Source of the DNA: Halobacillus sp. A5
GTDB taxonomy: Bacteria; Bacillota; Bacilli; Bacillales; Halobacillaceae
Direction: 5' to 3'
Length of the DNA: 64,000 nt
NCBI RefSeq assembly: GCF_024189315.1
Contig: NZ_JAIZEO010000004.1
Location: 186,001-250,000 of the forward strand
Part shown: positions 36,153 through 44,968 of the stretch, piece after piece
Layout of the letters: each line of letters opens with the position of its first letter
How positions within the stretch are numbered: the first letter of the stretch is position 1
Position numbers and translations under genes: made by a program
The notes under the pieces: model-generated
Databases searched by the model: none
Told to the model about the DNA's origin: nothing
Seen by the model: only the letters and a program-made list of their open reading frames with translations

Positions 36153-36791
36153 ATGCTGTATCGTTCAGTGATTTATCTGACGGGGATGCTGGTTAACTTT
36201 TTTGGAGTGGCCTTATTAATTAATGCAACTTTAGGGGCCGGGTTTTGGACGGCTTTCTTTATCGGTGTTTCTGATCACCTTGGCTATACGGTTGGATTCT
36301 GGTATGGTGCCTTCCAGCTGTTGATTGTTTTCGTCAACGCTTCTTTAATGAAGCAGAAGCCCGAGACCCGGGCTGTGGTTCCGATACTTTTGGAAAGTAT
36401 CATTTTGGACTTTTGGCTGGAAATTGTTTTTAGCCATGTAGATTTAGCCTCCGCTCCGTATGTACTGCAAGTAATGACTTTATTAGCAGGGGTCGCTTTT
36501 ATTGGTCTTGGCGTAGCGATTTATATTCTGCCGCAATTCCCGCGGGCACCGGTGGACCAATTATTCCTGGCAGTGAGTGCCCGTTTCAACTTAAGCATCA
36601 TGGTCGGACAGACCGTGGTGGCAGTGATTATGACATCTCTTGCCTTGCTCATCGGAGGACCTGTCGGATTAGGTACTATAGCACCGATGTTATTCCTTGG
36701 ACCGGTCATTCAATTCTGTTATTTAAGAGCCTATCCTCTTTACTACAGATTTCACCCGCAAGGTAAACAGGTACAAGAAGAAGTCATTTAA
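36153..36791 (+). CDS. YczE/YitT-like five-helix membrane protein
   Basis: A 212-residue membrane protein. The opening helix and loop (IYLTGMLVNFFGVALLINATLGAGFWTAFFIGVSDHLGYTVGFW) and the ALPRAPVDQLF-like segment (QFPRAPVDQLFLAV) fit the YczE/YyaS/YitT family. Members influence antibiotic (surfactin, bacillomycin) production in Bacillus by unknown means. AAAGGAGGAGG precedes the ATG. It has a promoter with two palindromes and its own terminator. Confidence 0.78.
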   Translation: MLYRSVIYLTGMLVNFFGVALLINATLGAGFWTAFFIGVSDHLGYTVGFWYGAFQLLIVFVNASLMKQKPETRAVVPILLESIILDFWLEIVFSHVDLASAPYVLQVMTLLAGVAFIGLGVAIYILPQFPRAPVDQLFLAVSARFNLSIMVGQTVVAVIMTSLALLIGGPVGLGTIAPMLFLGPVIQFCYLRAYPLYYRFHPQGKQVQEEVI

Positions 36792-36819
36792 GTCTTCCTA
36801 TTATGGGAAGACTTTTTTT
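36790..36819 (+). terminator. Terminator after the YczE-like gene
   Basis: Stem AAGTCTTCC / GGAAGACTT with a 7-nt loop and TTTTT after it; overlaps the stop codon. Repeat element B starts directly after. Confidence 0.85.
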
Positions 36820-36821
36820 GT

Positions 36822-36980
36822 TGAGAAACCTTTCAGAAGAAGAAATTATCAAGTGGGGTAAGCTGGTCTCGATTTATGGGCGCTTATCGCCGTTTATGGG
36901 CCATTTCACGATTTTACGGGCGATAATTTCAACTTATGGGCAAATAGACAAAATTATGGGCAATTATGAAGATCGTTGTT
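36822..36980. repeat. Intergenic repeat element B: five 20-bp phased units
   Basis: Near-copy of the element at 18623-18800. The leader GAGAAACCTTTCAG is at 36823; TTATGGG/TTACGGG units begin at 36874, 36894, 36914, 36934 and 36954, again every 20 bp. It lacks one of the GGGCGATAA units present in element A. Like A, it lies directly downstream of a terminator. Confidence 0.85.
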
Positions 36981-36993
36981 TCTGTCTTTTCCT

Positions 36994-37521
36994 TCATAAT
37001 GCCGTTTCCCGCTTTCTATTAATGCTGAGCAGGAAATCATCCACTTCTTGAGAGGAACACAGAAGAACGATCTCTTTTTCCAAAGCATGCTCGTTTAAGC
37101 GTTGGAGGAGACCGGGACGCTTCTTTTCAGGGTAATTCCATATCCATTTTAGAAACTCCCAAGAGAATCTTTCTTCACATCCCGGCGCCATATCCGGCCT
37201 CGTCTGCTTCCAGTATGTCACTACCCTTTTAACAGCACGGTACAAACACAAGATACGGGGCATATCCAGAAAAATTATCGTATCGGCTTCCCGAAGCCTA
37301 ATGTCCATCGTAGCGCCGTAGTTACCGTCACAAATCCATTCTTTTTGCTGCACCAGTTCTGATTGTATAGACGCTTGTTCTTCTCTTGAAACCAGCTCCC
37401 AACCCGGCCTCCACATATACGAATCCAGATGGAAGACTTCGACATCAATTAATTTGGAAAGCTTTCTGGCCAGTGTTGATTTTCCTGCACCGCCTGAGCC
37501 AATGATCACTACTCTTTTCAT
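36994..37521 (-). CDS. P-loop kinase-like protein (FlaR/topology-modulation type)
   Basis: A 175-residue AAA/adenylate kinase-like protein: Walker A IGSGGAGKSTLARKL near the N-terminus, an HLDSYMWRPGWE segment and a WICDGNYG motif typical of proteins annotated as DNA topology modulation protein FlaR. The natural substrate is unknown. AAGGGGGAG lies 6 nt before the ATG at 37521; a longer frame to 37566 has no site. Confidence 0.78.
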   Translation of the reverse strand: MKRVVIIGSGGAGKSTLARKLSKLIDVEVFHLDSYMWRPGWELVSREEQASIQSELVQQKEWICDGNYGATMDIRLREADTIIFLDMPRILCLYRAVKRVVTYWKQTRPDMAPGCEERFSWEFLKWIWNYPEKKRPGLLQRLNEHALEKEIVLLCSSQEVDDFLLSINRKRETAL

Positions 37522-37647
37522 ATTAACTCCCCCTTTATCCTTCACTGCATCTGCTATGTAGTTCATTTCTTATTTCGCTAGAGACGCTGCCGGACGGCCA
37601 AACGCTTCTTCATTTTCAGTTCGTGACTTTACAATGAACAAAGATTC

Positions 37648-37971
37648 TCAACCTTCCACAGCTCCTGCTCGCTTCAGATTAAGAAAATAGAAAAAGAAAT
37701 AGCTTAAGACTACAACAACCAAGTAAAAGAGCTCCGGATATAGTGCTTCCCCATTCAAACGAGGGTCACCCAGGTTAAATACATCAAAAAGAAAGTTTGT
37801 CAGTAAGAAAAGAAGGAGCACAGCCCAGCTCTGCACTACTGCTTTTTGTTTAATTCTCTGCTTGTTCTTATCATCGTTTCGTTTAAATATGTAATCTTTC
37901 TTACCTGTAAACCACCCTACAACCACTAACCAGATTATTGGAATGATTATGAGAGTTAATAAGATCTCCAT
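37648..37971 (-). CDS. Three-helix membrane protein, hypothetical
   Basis: A 107-residue protein: N-terminal helix (LLTLIIIPIIWLVVVGWF), a charged cytoplasmic stretch (KRNDDKNKQRIKQK), and two more helices. No family recognised. GGAGGAG precedes the ATG. It sits just downstream of a lipoprotein gene on the same strand. Confidence 0.6.
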   Translation of the reverse strand: MEILLTLIIIPIIWLVVVGWFTGKKDYIFKRNDDKNKQRIKQKAVVQSWAVLLLFLLTNFLFDVFNLGDPRLNGEALYPELFYLVVVVLSYFFFYFLNLKRAGAVEG

Positions 37972-38015
37972 ATTATTTCTAACTCCTCCTTCAAACCTTA
38001 AGCTGTTAATAAATA

Positions 38016-38336
38016 TTAATTCTTCACATGTTCAATCTCAAACCTCATGTGATCTAAGTCCCATTCATCACTTGACGTATTTTTTTCCACAATGATTTGA
38101 AGTTTGTCGCCTGCTTCATACTCATTAATGTTTTCAACTGGAATTTTGTAAATATTTCCTTTTCTTCTTCCATCCGGTTCCTTGTACTCTTTCATAACGA
38201 GCAATCTTTCTTCTGTCATTTTATCTTCTACAGTACCGGTAAATCTAAAGCTTTCATACCAATCGACGGTACGATCCTGAGAACAAGCCGTGAGAAACCC
38301 AAATAACAAAATGAACAGCTTCATTTTTCTCTGCAA
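38016..38336 (-). CDS. Small lipoprotein, hypothetical
   Basis: A 106-residue exported protein with signal KLFILLFGFLTAC (lipid Cys18) and a small beta-rich domain (FTGTVEDKMTEERLLVMKE, YEAGDKLQIIV) similar to DUF3221/YobA-type lipoproteins; this link is tentative. TTG at 38336 follows GGGGGAG; an ATG at 38324 is an alternative. Forms a pair with the membrane protein gene downstream. Confidence 0.6.
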   Translation of the reverse strand: MQRKMKLFILLFGFLTACSQDRTVDWYESFRFTGTVEDKMTEERLLVMKEYKEPDGRRKGNIYKIPVENINEYEAGDKLQIIVEKNTSSDEWDLDHMRFEIEHVKN

Positions 38337-38471
38337 ACCATCTCCCCCTTTAATGGGTGGCGGAAACTAATCTACGTCCCAAATAGAAGAAGTCCACTCC
38401 GGAACAAAGACAAATAGTGAAGAAAAAAGTAACAACGGAGACAAGTTCAAAATGACTCTTTTGATCAGCGT

Positions 38472-39143
38472 CTAACTTACCCGAGGCTTTATTAAGCCAG
38501 GTAAAATTGTTTCTAACTCCAATAAGTCTTCAATTACCCGATCCGCCTGTTTGAGTTCATCTTCTTTAGCAAAATCAAAACGGCAGCCAATTGCGGTTAA
38601 TCCGTTCTTCCTGGCCGCCTCGATATCTGAAAGACGGTCACCTACGACGGCGCCCTGTTCTAAGTTATATTTTTCTATAATAGCTTTGACTAAATCAGAC
38701 TTATTTAAAGATTCGATCTGTTGAATGCTGTATGTTTCAGTCACCCAGACATCTAAATTATAATAGCCTACAATTGCATTTAAGTACTCTGTTAAACCGT
38801 TACTTGCTATGTAAATCGAATATCCCATTTCTTTTAGATACTTAAAGGCCCTTTCCACATTAGGATATAACATTCCTTTTCCACTTTTAATATTCCCGAT
38901 AAGTTTTTCTAGAAAATATTCATCAACTTCTTCTCTAATTTCCATTGAATAATTAGGTAATAAAGTTTTCCAAACGATCGGAAGCGGCACTCCCATTATT
39001 TCGCGGTACGTATCCGTCGGGGTATCCCCCTTCCATATGCCTCTTTCTCTAAGGTGAGTAAATGTTTCCTCTAAGGACAACTCCAGTATTGTGTCAGTCT
39101 GAAATAAAGTCCCATCCATATCAAAGATGATCGCTCGTGACAT
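38472..39143 (-). CDS. HAD-superfamily phosphatase (phosphoglycolate phosphatase/PGM-like)
   Basis: A 223-residue HAD hydrolase: motif I FDMDGTLFQTD (nucleophile Asp), a helical cap, motif II YIASNG, Lys in NKSDLVKAI, and motif IV VVGDRLSDIEAARKNG. It would dephosphorylate a small sugar or glycolate phosphate. GGGAG lies 8 nt before the ATG at 39143; a frame to 39161 is longer by six residues. Confidence 0.85.
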   Translation of the reverse strand: MSRAIIFDMDGTLFQTDTILELSLEETFTHLRERGIWKGDTPTDTYREIMGVPLPIVWKTLLPNYSMEIREEVDEYFLEKLIGNIKSGKGMLYPNVERAFKYLKEMGYSIYIASNGLTEYLNAIVGYYNLDVWVTETYSIQQIESLNKSDLVKAIIEKYNLEQGAVVGDRLSDIEAARKNGLTAIGCRFDFAKEDELKQADRVIEDLLELETILPGLIKPRVS

Positions 39144-39195
39144 TTCTTCAGCTCCCACCATTAAATTTTTCGATTTAATTTATCTTCTATTCTAT

Positions 39196-39315
39196 TTATT
39201 TATTTTTTCTTCTCCTAATGGAAACGACGCCGCTTATAATGCCTATTAGTACTATAAAGAAAAGTAATTGAAAGATTATGTCTCCAAAATGCATCATACC
39301 CGCTGTTGATAACAA
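39196..39315 (-). CDS. Small membrane protein, DUF4083-like (39 aa)
   Basis: A 39-codon frame starting at TTG with AGGAGG 8 nt upstream. It has a short polar N-terminus (MLSTAGMMHFGD), one hydrophobic helix (IIFQLLFFIVLIGIISGVV) and a basic end (RRRKNK). The GD-IIFQL pattern resembles the DUF4083 small-protein family of Bacilli. Function unknown. Confidence 0.6.
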   Translation of the reverse strand: MLSTAGMMHFGDIIFQLLFFIVLIGIISGVVSIRRRKNK

Positions 39316-39362
39316 AGCCTTGTCCTCCTTTTTATTTGTTTAAAAAATTATGATCCACTAGA

Positions 39363-40739
39363 TTAAATGTTCTTCACCCATCTGTTTTCAAATGCTTTTT
39401 CTAGAAAAACTTCATTCTCAGCATAGGTTCTAATCACATCTCTAATGTATCCAGGCGTATAAGACTCATTTCTATTACATGCAAGTGGTGAATAACCCGA
39501 ACCCCTCTGCAAATAATCTGAGCTGGCTACCGTATACCACCTGTCTTCTATTAACCGCTCTCGCCCTATTTGAACGTCTAAGATTTTCTGATTGTTGTGG
39601 ATCACCACTGCCCCGGAAACGTGCAGGCGTCCAGCATATTTCCCGCGAAATCCCGGTCCTTTCCCATCTGAAAGGCATACTTGTGAATCCAGAGAATGTT
39701 CCAGGGCTTGTAAAAGATCCTTTCCTTTTACTTCGAACACCGTAGGATTCAGAGGAGACGGACAAATTTCAATAAGCTTTTGCTCTGATACATACTCAAA
39801 CAACCCCGCATTTACAATGCCGCTGTTCATAAGACTCAAATCACAATCCAAGATCTCTTTCAACCCATCGGCGATAAGATTGGTCAGTGGATTTTCTTCG
39901 ATTACATCATGCCATAATGGCCGATGAAGGTAATAAAGCGGATGACTTAAATTTTCCATGGCTATTTCTTTATTGGCTTTTAAAATAGAAAGAATTTCTT
40001 CATTTCTCTTTGCACTGTCCGTAGAAAGGTTATGAGAATCAACAAGTTGAACCTCATTGTTGTTTATTTCAACGTCGACTACTCCGACATGCTCGGCAAA
40101 ATGACCAGCGCTGTTCATAATGACTCCATTTACGACCTTCGCTTCTTTATACAAATTGTGATCGTGGGCAGAAATAATAATATCAATTTCAGGTAGTTCT
40201 TCAGCGAGTGTTTCATCCGCCTCGGTTCCTATGTGATTTAAAACGATACAAATATCATAGGCACCAGCATTTCTTCTTATTTCCTGCTTAAGCGCTGTTT
40301 TGTAATCTTTCACACGAATCCCCAATCCCTCGTTAAAGTCCCTAAGATCTGGGGAAGACCCTGTAACAAGGATTCGAAGTCTCTCTTTATGTATAATAGT
40401 ACTTGAAAACAGCCCGTTGATATGGGCTCCATCAGCCTTTAACAAATTATTACTGATAAATGGAACAGAGCTTACATCAGCCATATACTCGAGTGTATCC
40501 ATTCCGTTAAACATTTCATTATTGCCTATCGTGAGCGCTTCATACCCTACCGCCTCAAGAAGCTCTACAGCAGCTTTCCCTTTTGTTCCTTGTAATTCAA
40601 TGCTTTTAAAATCTGCAAAATCACCAGCTTCAAGCAATATCGTGTTCTCGTTGATTAAAGGTTCGATTACCGATACCGCTTTGGATAAATTCTCAAACTG
40701 ACTATGTACATCGTTAGTATGTATGATTCTAAGCTTCAT
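39363..40739 (-). CDS. yunD: YunD-like bifunctional metallophosphatase/5'-nucleotidase
   Basis: A 458-residue protein with no signal peptide. Metallophosphoesterase motifs: IIHTNDVHSQFEN (Asp, His), LLEAGDFAD, ALTIGNNEMF (Asn-Glu), and DIIISAHDHNLY; the C-terminal half is the 5'-nucleotidase substrate domain (GIVNAGLFEY, a late SDYLQRGSGYSPL stacking segment). Length and the lack of export match B. subtilis YunD, thought to hydrolyse nucleotides or related phosphoesters. The symbol rests on similarity of length and motifs. Confidence 0.82.
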   Translation of the reverse strand: MKLRIIHTNDVHSQFENLSKAVSVIEPLINENTILLEAGDFADFKSIELQGTKGKAAVELLEAVGYEALTIGNNEMFNGMDTLEYMADVSSVPFISNNLLKADGAHINGLFSSTIIHKERLRILVTGSSPDLRDFNEGLGIRVKDYKTALKQEIRRNAGAYDICIVLNHIGTEADETLAEELPEIDIIISAHDHNLYKEAKVVNGVIMNSAGHFAEHVGVVDVEINNNEVQLVDSHNLSTDSAKRNEEILSILKANKEIAMENLSHPLYYLHRPLWHDVIEENPLTNLIADGLKEILDCDLSLMNSGIVNAGLFEYVSEQKLIEICPSPLNPTVFEVKGKDLLQALEHSLDSQVCLSDGKGPGFRGKYAGRLHVSGAVVIHNNQKILDVQIGRERLIEDRWYTVASSDYLQRGSGYSPLACNRNESYTPGYIRDVIRTYAENEVFLEKAFENRWVKNI

Positions 40740-40770
40740 AGAAAAATCCTACTCCTTCCATTTACAATGA

Positions 40771-41176
40771 TCACTGCTGGCTTGTACCTCGAGCTTTATT
40801 TAGAATGTGCCCGCTTGTCTTATCCACTTCTATAAAAAGCTGGCGGCAAAAATCTCCTTGATGGCGGAATTCAACTTGATAAGAATCACCTTGATCAATA
40901 ACTATCTCTATTTCTTCAACAATCTCACCGTCTGCTGAACGAATACCCTGTGTCACATCCCATGGGGCAGCGTTGTTACCTGGAAGGTATTGAGGTAAGT
41001 ATCCTTCAGCCGACTTAGTTGCCGTTTGAACAGCCTGCTCTTCATTTAGAGGAGGGCGGTAATCAAGATATTGAATTGGCCAAGTTTTCGAGTGTTCCAG
41101 TAACCAAAGCGTTATTCCTCCCAAAATACAAAGAGAAACGACTCCTGCAATAATTAATTTCCCCTTATTTTTTCAT
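40771..41176 (-). pseudogene. PepSY-like membrane-anchored protein with start codon out of frame
   Basis: The body (117 residues from TTG 41124: LDYRPPLNEEQAVQTATKSAEGY ... IEVDKTSGHILNKARG) is a small PepSY/DUF5590-like extracytoplasmic domain. The same frame continues upstream through a perfect membrane helix, KNKGKLIIAGVVSLCILGGI, until TGA at 41175-41173. An ATG at 41176 lies one base out of frame, before a run of six A; with five A it would read MKNKGKLIIAG. So the gene is either frameshifted at codon 2-3, slippage-expressed, or a sequencing artefact. TTG 41124 has no ribosome site. Confidence 0.55.
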
Positions 41177-41380
41177 ACGTCCAACTGTCCCTCGTCTTTC
41201 AAATAAACGTTCTGAGATTAACCCTGAAAAATCGCCCAAGGCCGGAACACCCCATTAAGGTTTGCATAATTAATGACATCTTAGATGGAAATGACCCCAA
41301 ATAGAGAAGCAAAGTATATCGACCTCCAATACCTGGTTCACATAAATGGCAATATCTTAATACAATAACGGCTTGTACCC

Positions 41381-41566
41381 TTATAACGGTCTTCTCTTTT
41401 GTCTCTCTTTAACAAACAAATGATAAAAACTAATTTCAAATACAACAAAGGCAATAATTAGAGCAGCAATGTAAGGAGAAGGAAAATCAATGACCAAGAA
41501 TATGAGTAACGCTGAAACCAACGTTATCAGCCCAATAAGAATTGAAGATTTTACGTATTTGTTCAA
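41381..41566 (-). CDS. Two-helix membrane protein (61 aa), hypothetical
   Basis: Sixty-one residues: two hydrophobic helices (SSILIGLITLVSALLIFLVI, YIAALIIAFVVFEISFYHLF) and a basic C-terminus. TTG start with GGGGGAGGA just upstream. No family recognised. Confidence 0.6.
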   Translation of the reverse strand: MNKYVKSSILIGLITLVSALLIFLVIDFPSPYIAALIIAFVVFEISFYHLFVKERQKRRPL

Positions 41567-41642
41567 AGGTCCTCCCCCTTCTTTAAAGTTAAATGCTCCT
41601 TAATTTTAACATAAATATCCAATCGTTAGAGATATTGAAATT

Positions 41643-42446
41643 TTACAAGGTTTTCTGATGTTCAAAGCAATAGACTTTCCCTTTAAATTTTTTGTTAGTA
41701 AGACAAAATTGCTTCACTTTTTGAGATACCTTTGTTTGACATACCTCACACTTTGCTTCCGTAGAAGAATATGACTTGAGCGCCTGCTTATGCTTCTCTC
41801 TAATTGAGTCATCTGTAACATTTGCCTTTTTAAGAGAAGCGTATATTTCTTCAATTTCCTCATCCTTATAAGCAGGGCGCTCATTCTGAATCTTAGTAAC
41901 TTGAATTTTTCGAGTAATAAATTCCGTAAGTTCTGTATCATATACACATAAGTTATTAGACTGCATTTTTCTAAGTTCCGGATTTATACTGAATATAGCT
42001 CTCCTGGTAAAAGAAATCACGGATATAAATGAATGGGGACTGTCGCTGTTTATATTTGATTTAATTGCTTCAACATGAGCATAGTTCTGATGAAATGGAT
42101 TCCTCATTTTATATCGCTTATTAACAGTCCACTGCTTATCCTGCTTATCTCCTTTAATTTCTCCCGCATAATTCTTCGTTTCTATGACAAATAGTCCATA
42201 TGGGGTCAGCAGCACGTGATCAATCTGGGAATAACCGGACCGGGTTTTCTTATTTTCCAGCATAAGATCACTTAAGTGCTTATAGTTAGCTGGAAACTGA
42301 TCTAGTTGAATATTAACCTTATATTCTCCCAGTTCTCCTATTCTTTCAGCAGCAACTTTTGTTTTAGGCTTATCTTTTTTAGGTGTTTTAGCTGCGGACC
42401 GAATTGTTTCTTCTTTTTTGCGAAACAGCTTTTGTATAATATTCAT
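41643..42446 (-). CDS. NERD-domain protein with C-terminal zinc-ribbon-like motif
   Basis: A 267-residue protein. The NERD (nuclease-related) domain occupies about residues 35-150, with YSQIDHVLLTPYGLFVIETKNYAGEIKGD (the Asp and Glu-x-Lys of nuclease-like folds). The C-terminus has CEVCQTKVSQKVKQFC ... CFEH, a possible zinc-binding cluster. NERD proteins may process nucleic acids; some sit in defence loci, but no defence genes neighbour this one. GGGGGAT precedes the ATG at 42446. Confidence 0.8.
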   Translation of the reverse strand: MNIIQKLFRKKEETIRSAAKTPKKDKPKTKVAAERIGELGEYKVNIQLDQFPANYKHLSDLMLENKKTRSGYSQIDHVLLTPYGLFVIETKNYAGEIKGDKQDKQWTVNKRYKMRNPFHQNYAHVEAIKSNINSDSPHSFISVISFTRRAIFSINPELRKMQSNNLCVYDTELTEFITRKIQVTKIQNERPAYKDEEIEEIYASLKKANVTDDSIREKHKQALKSYSSTEAKCEVCQTKVSQKVKQFCLTNKKFKGKVYCFEHQKTL

Positions 42447-42513
42447 TTTATCCCCCATTGTCTTCTTTACCTATAACATCGGATGATTTCAGCAAAAGGA
42501 AAGAGGACTGACA

Positions 42514-42541
42514 AAAAAAAGGCTCCCTTATCGGGAACCTT
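42514..42541 (-). terminator. Terminator after the FAH-family gene
   Basis: GGTTCCC / GGGAGCC arms (one mismatch) followed by eight T in the minus direction. Confidence 0.7.
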
Positions 42542-42545
42542 AAGT

Positions 42546-43307
42546 TTATTTAGAGATCACTTGATTACGCAGCACACCAATGCCGCTCACTTCCGCTTCA
42601 ACCACATCGCCGGGCGACAGCGGGCCTACTCCGGATGGCGTACCTGTGTAAATGACGTCTCCCGGGCTCAGGGTCATGACTTCTGTGATTTTTACGACCA
42701 GATCTTCAATCGTATGAATCAAGTCATTTGTATTTGACTCCTGCTTTACTTCACCGTTTAGCTTCAGCTTTATCGGTACATTATTCGGATCAAGCTCCGT
42801 TTCGATAACCGGACCGAGCGGCTTAAAGGTGCCGAACGATTTAGCTCTCGTAAATTGGCCGTCTTTTTTCTGCAGGTTGCGGTTTGAGACGTCATTTCCG
42901 ACGGTATACCCGAAGATGCAGGATAACGCTTCTTCCTTTTTCACATCCTTTGCTTCTTTTCCAATCACGATCACGAGCTCGGCTTCATAATCGATACGAT
43001 GCTCAAGGTTTGGCAGTACGATATCCGCAGCAGGGGCTGTGACAGCGCTTGGAGAAGCCATGAACATCATCGGCTCTTCCGGGATCGGCTTGCCTGTCTC
43101 TTCAGCGTGCGCCTCGTAGTTTAAACCGATGCAGAGCACCTGTCCCGGGTCCACGGGTGTAAGCACCTCTACTTCCTCCAGTGCGAATTCATTGGCCAGC
43201 GGGCGCGTATCACCGGTTATGTAGTCACCATCAAGCTGGGTGATGGAATTTCCTTTGACCACTCCATAATAGATTTCTTCACCTTTTCGAAAACGAATGT
43301 ATTTCAT
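42546..43307 (-). CDS. Fumarylacetoacetate hydrolase-family protein
   Basis: A 253-residue FAH-fold enzyme: LCIGLNYEAHAEETGKPIPEEPMMF, the metal-binding segment HRIDYEAELVIVIGKEAKDV, GYTVGNDVSNRNLQKKDGQFTRAKSFGTFKPLGP, and GDVIYTGTPSGVGPLSPGD. Members decarboxylate or hydrolyse oxaloacetate, acylpyruvates or hydroxymuconates. GGAGGAGATC precedes the ATG at 43307; the upstream extension is not protein-like. It lies 86 bp after an aldo/keto reductase on the same strand. Confidence 0.88.
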   Translation of the reverse strand: MKYIRFRKGEEIYYGVVKGNSITQLDGDYITGDTRPLANEFALEEVEVLTPVDPGQVLCIGLNYEAHAEETGKPIPEEPMMFMASPSAVTAPAADIVLPNLEHRIDYEAELVIVIGKEAKDVKKEEALSCIFGYTVGNDVSNRNLQKKDGQFTRAKSFGTFKPLGPVIETELDPNNVPIKLKLNGEVKQESNTNDLIHTIEDLVVKITEVMTLSPGDVIYTGTPSGVGPLSPGDVVEAEVSGIGVLRNQVISK

Positions 43308-43392
43308 AGATGATCTCCTCCTTCTCTCCTTCACTATTTCGATACGTTGACACACGAATCCTCTTTCAAAATATAAAAAGAAACCTTCGTTT

Positions 43393-44313
43393 TTAAGGCA
43401 GCTCATTGCCAGCAGCTCGATACAATTCATACCATTCCTGCCGGGTCAGTTCAATGTGGGAAGCCTCGGCAATGGCTTGTAAGCGCTTTGGATTCATAGT
43501 ACCGACCACTGGTTGAATATCTGCCGGGTGGCGCAGAATCCAGGCAGTTGCAATTGCTGTATCTGTGACTCCTTTTTTCTCAGCGAGCTCCTGCAGCTTG
43601 GCATTTACTTCAGGGAAGGCGTCATTTCCGATAAATGGTCCTTCAATCATCCCGTGCTGGTAAGGAGACCAAGCTTGAATCGTAATGTCATTTAAGCGGC
43701 AGTACTCAAGAACGCTGCTGTCACGGACGATGGCCGGGTCATTCATCATGTTAACGTTAAAGCCGGCATCGATTACCGGTGTATGTACGACACTTAATTG
43801 GAGCTGATTGACGATTAAGTCATCCTTTAAGTACTTTTTCAAAAGTTCCATCTGCATCGGATTCTGGTTACTGACCCCGAAGTAACGTACTTTCCCGCTT
43901 TCTTTCAGTGTTGCAAAAGCTTCGGCAACTTCTTCAGGCTCCATCAGCACATCCGGGCGGTGAAGCAGGTAGCTGTCAATGTAGTCGGTTTTCAACCGGC
44001 TCAGACTGCCTTCAACCGATTCGAGGATATGTTCCTTGGAAAAATCAAAATATCCATCGTGGATTCCGCACTTGGTCTGCAGCTTGATTTGTTCACGGAC
44101 GTCGTCATTCATTTTGATGGCCTTGGCAAAAACTTCTTCCGATTTTCCTTTGCCATAAATATCTGCATGGTCGAACAGATCAACACCAAGCTCCATCGCA
44201 TTCTCAATAACTTCAGCCGCATCCTTCTGACTGAGCTCACTCATGCGCATGCAGCCCAAAGAGATTTCACCTGCTTCTAAATCACTGCGGCCTAACTTGA
44301 TTTTCTTCAACAT
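43393..44313 (-). CDS. Aldo/keto reductase (YdhF-like)
   Basis: A 306-residue oxidoreductase with LGCMRMSELS, ELGVDLFDHADIYGKGKSEE (catalytic Asp and Tyr), KLQTKCGI, YLLHRPD and the C-terminal cofactor segment QPVVGTMNPKRLQAI. It resembles E. coli YdhF and related B. subtilis enzymes. AGAGGTG precedes the ATG at 44313. Likely co-transcribed with the FAH-family gene. Confidence 0.88.
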   Translation of the reverse strand: MLKKIKLGRSDLEAGEISLGCMRMSELSQKDAAEVIENAMELGVDLFDHADIYGKGKSEEVFAKAIKMNDDVREQIKLQTKCGIHDGYFDFSKEHILESVEGSLSRLKTDYIDSYLLHRPDVLMEPEEVAEAFATLKESGKVRYFGVSNQNPMQMELLKKYLKDDLIVNQLQLSVVHTPVIDAGFNVNMMNDPAIVRDSSVLEYCRLNDITIQAWSPYQHGMIEGPFIGNDAFPEVNAKLQELAEKKGVTDTAIATAWILRHPADIQPVVGTMNPKRLQAIAEASHIELTRQEWYELYRAAGNELP

Positions 44314-44509
44314 AAGCACCTCTTTCCTTTTGTTTCTTCAATCCTAACACTTTTCTACAAAAAGAGTAACTTGTGCACCTGCAGGTTGGACGATTGAAAT
44401 CGTAGCTCATAATCTACGAACGACGTTTCACCTGGATCATGATGACAATAAGCAACCGCAGGACTATACTAATTTTATAATCAATGAAGCGTTGAAAAGG
44501 GGTGGGAGA

Positions 44510-44968
44510 ATGAAGGTGTTATTGGATGTTGATCGAGACTATGAAGCCACAAGTGTTACGATCCACTGCAGAGAAATGGATGAATCGATTAAAGAGATAC
44601 TAGATTACTTAAACCATAGAGACATGGAGCTTCTCGTTGGGCACCTGGGAGAGAAGCAGCATGTGTTACAGCCTGAGGACGTACATTATTTTCATACGAA
44701 AGGTGATGCGGTACTCGCAGCTACCTCCAAAGGTACGTTTAAAGTAAAGGAAAAGCTGTATGAACTGGAACAACAGCTTCCCGCCGGCAAATTCATTCGT
44801 ATTTCAAAGTCCGTCATTGCTAATCTATATGAAATCAGCCATTTCGAGCCCTCGTTTAACGGTACTCTCGGTGTACATTTCAAATCCGGTGATAAAGAGT
44901 ACGCTTCAAGACACTACGTCAGCAGGATTAAGGAAGTATTAAAAATGAACAGGAGGGATAAGAAATGA
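44510..44968 (+). CDS. LytTR-domain DNA-binding regulator without receiver
   Basis: A 152-residue protein: a short N-terminal region and a C-terminal LytTR domain (about residues 50-148; LQPEDVHYFHTKGDAVLAATSKGTFKVKEKLYELEQQLPAGKFIRISKSVIANL). It overlaps a DUF3021 membrane protein gene by 4 bp. This pairing is the LytTR regulatory system layout, where the membrane partner restrains the regulator. GGGTGGGAG precedes the ATG. A CGTAG/CTACG hairpin is at 44401-44418. Confidence 0.87.
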   Translation: MKVLLDVDRDYEATSVTIHCREMDESIKEILDYLNHRDMELLVGHLGEKQHVLQPEDVHYFHTKGDAVLAATSKGTFKVKEKLYELEQQLPAGKFIRISKSVIANLYEISHFEPSFNGTLGVHFKSGDKEYASRHYVSRIKEVLKMNRRDKK

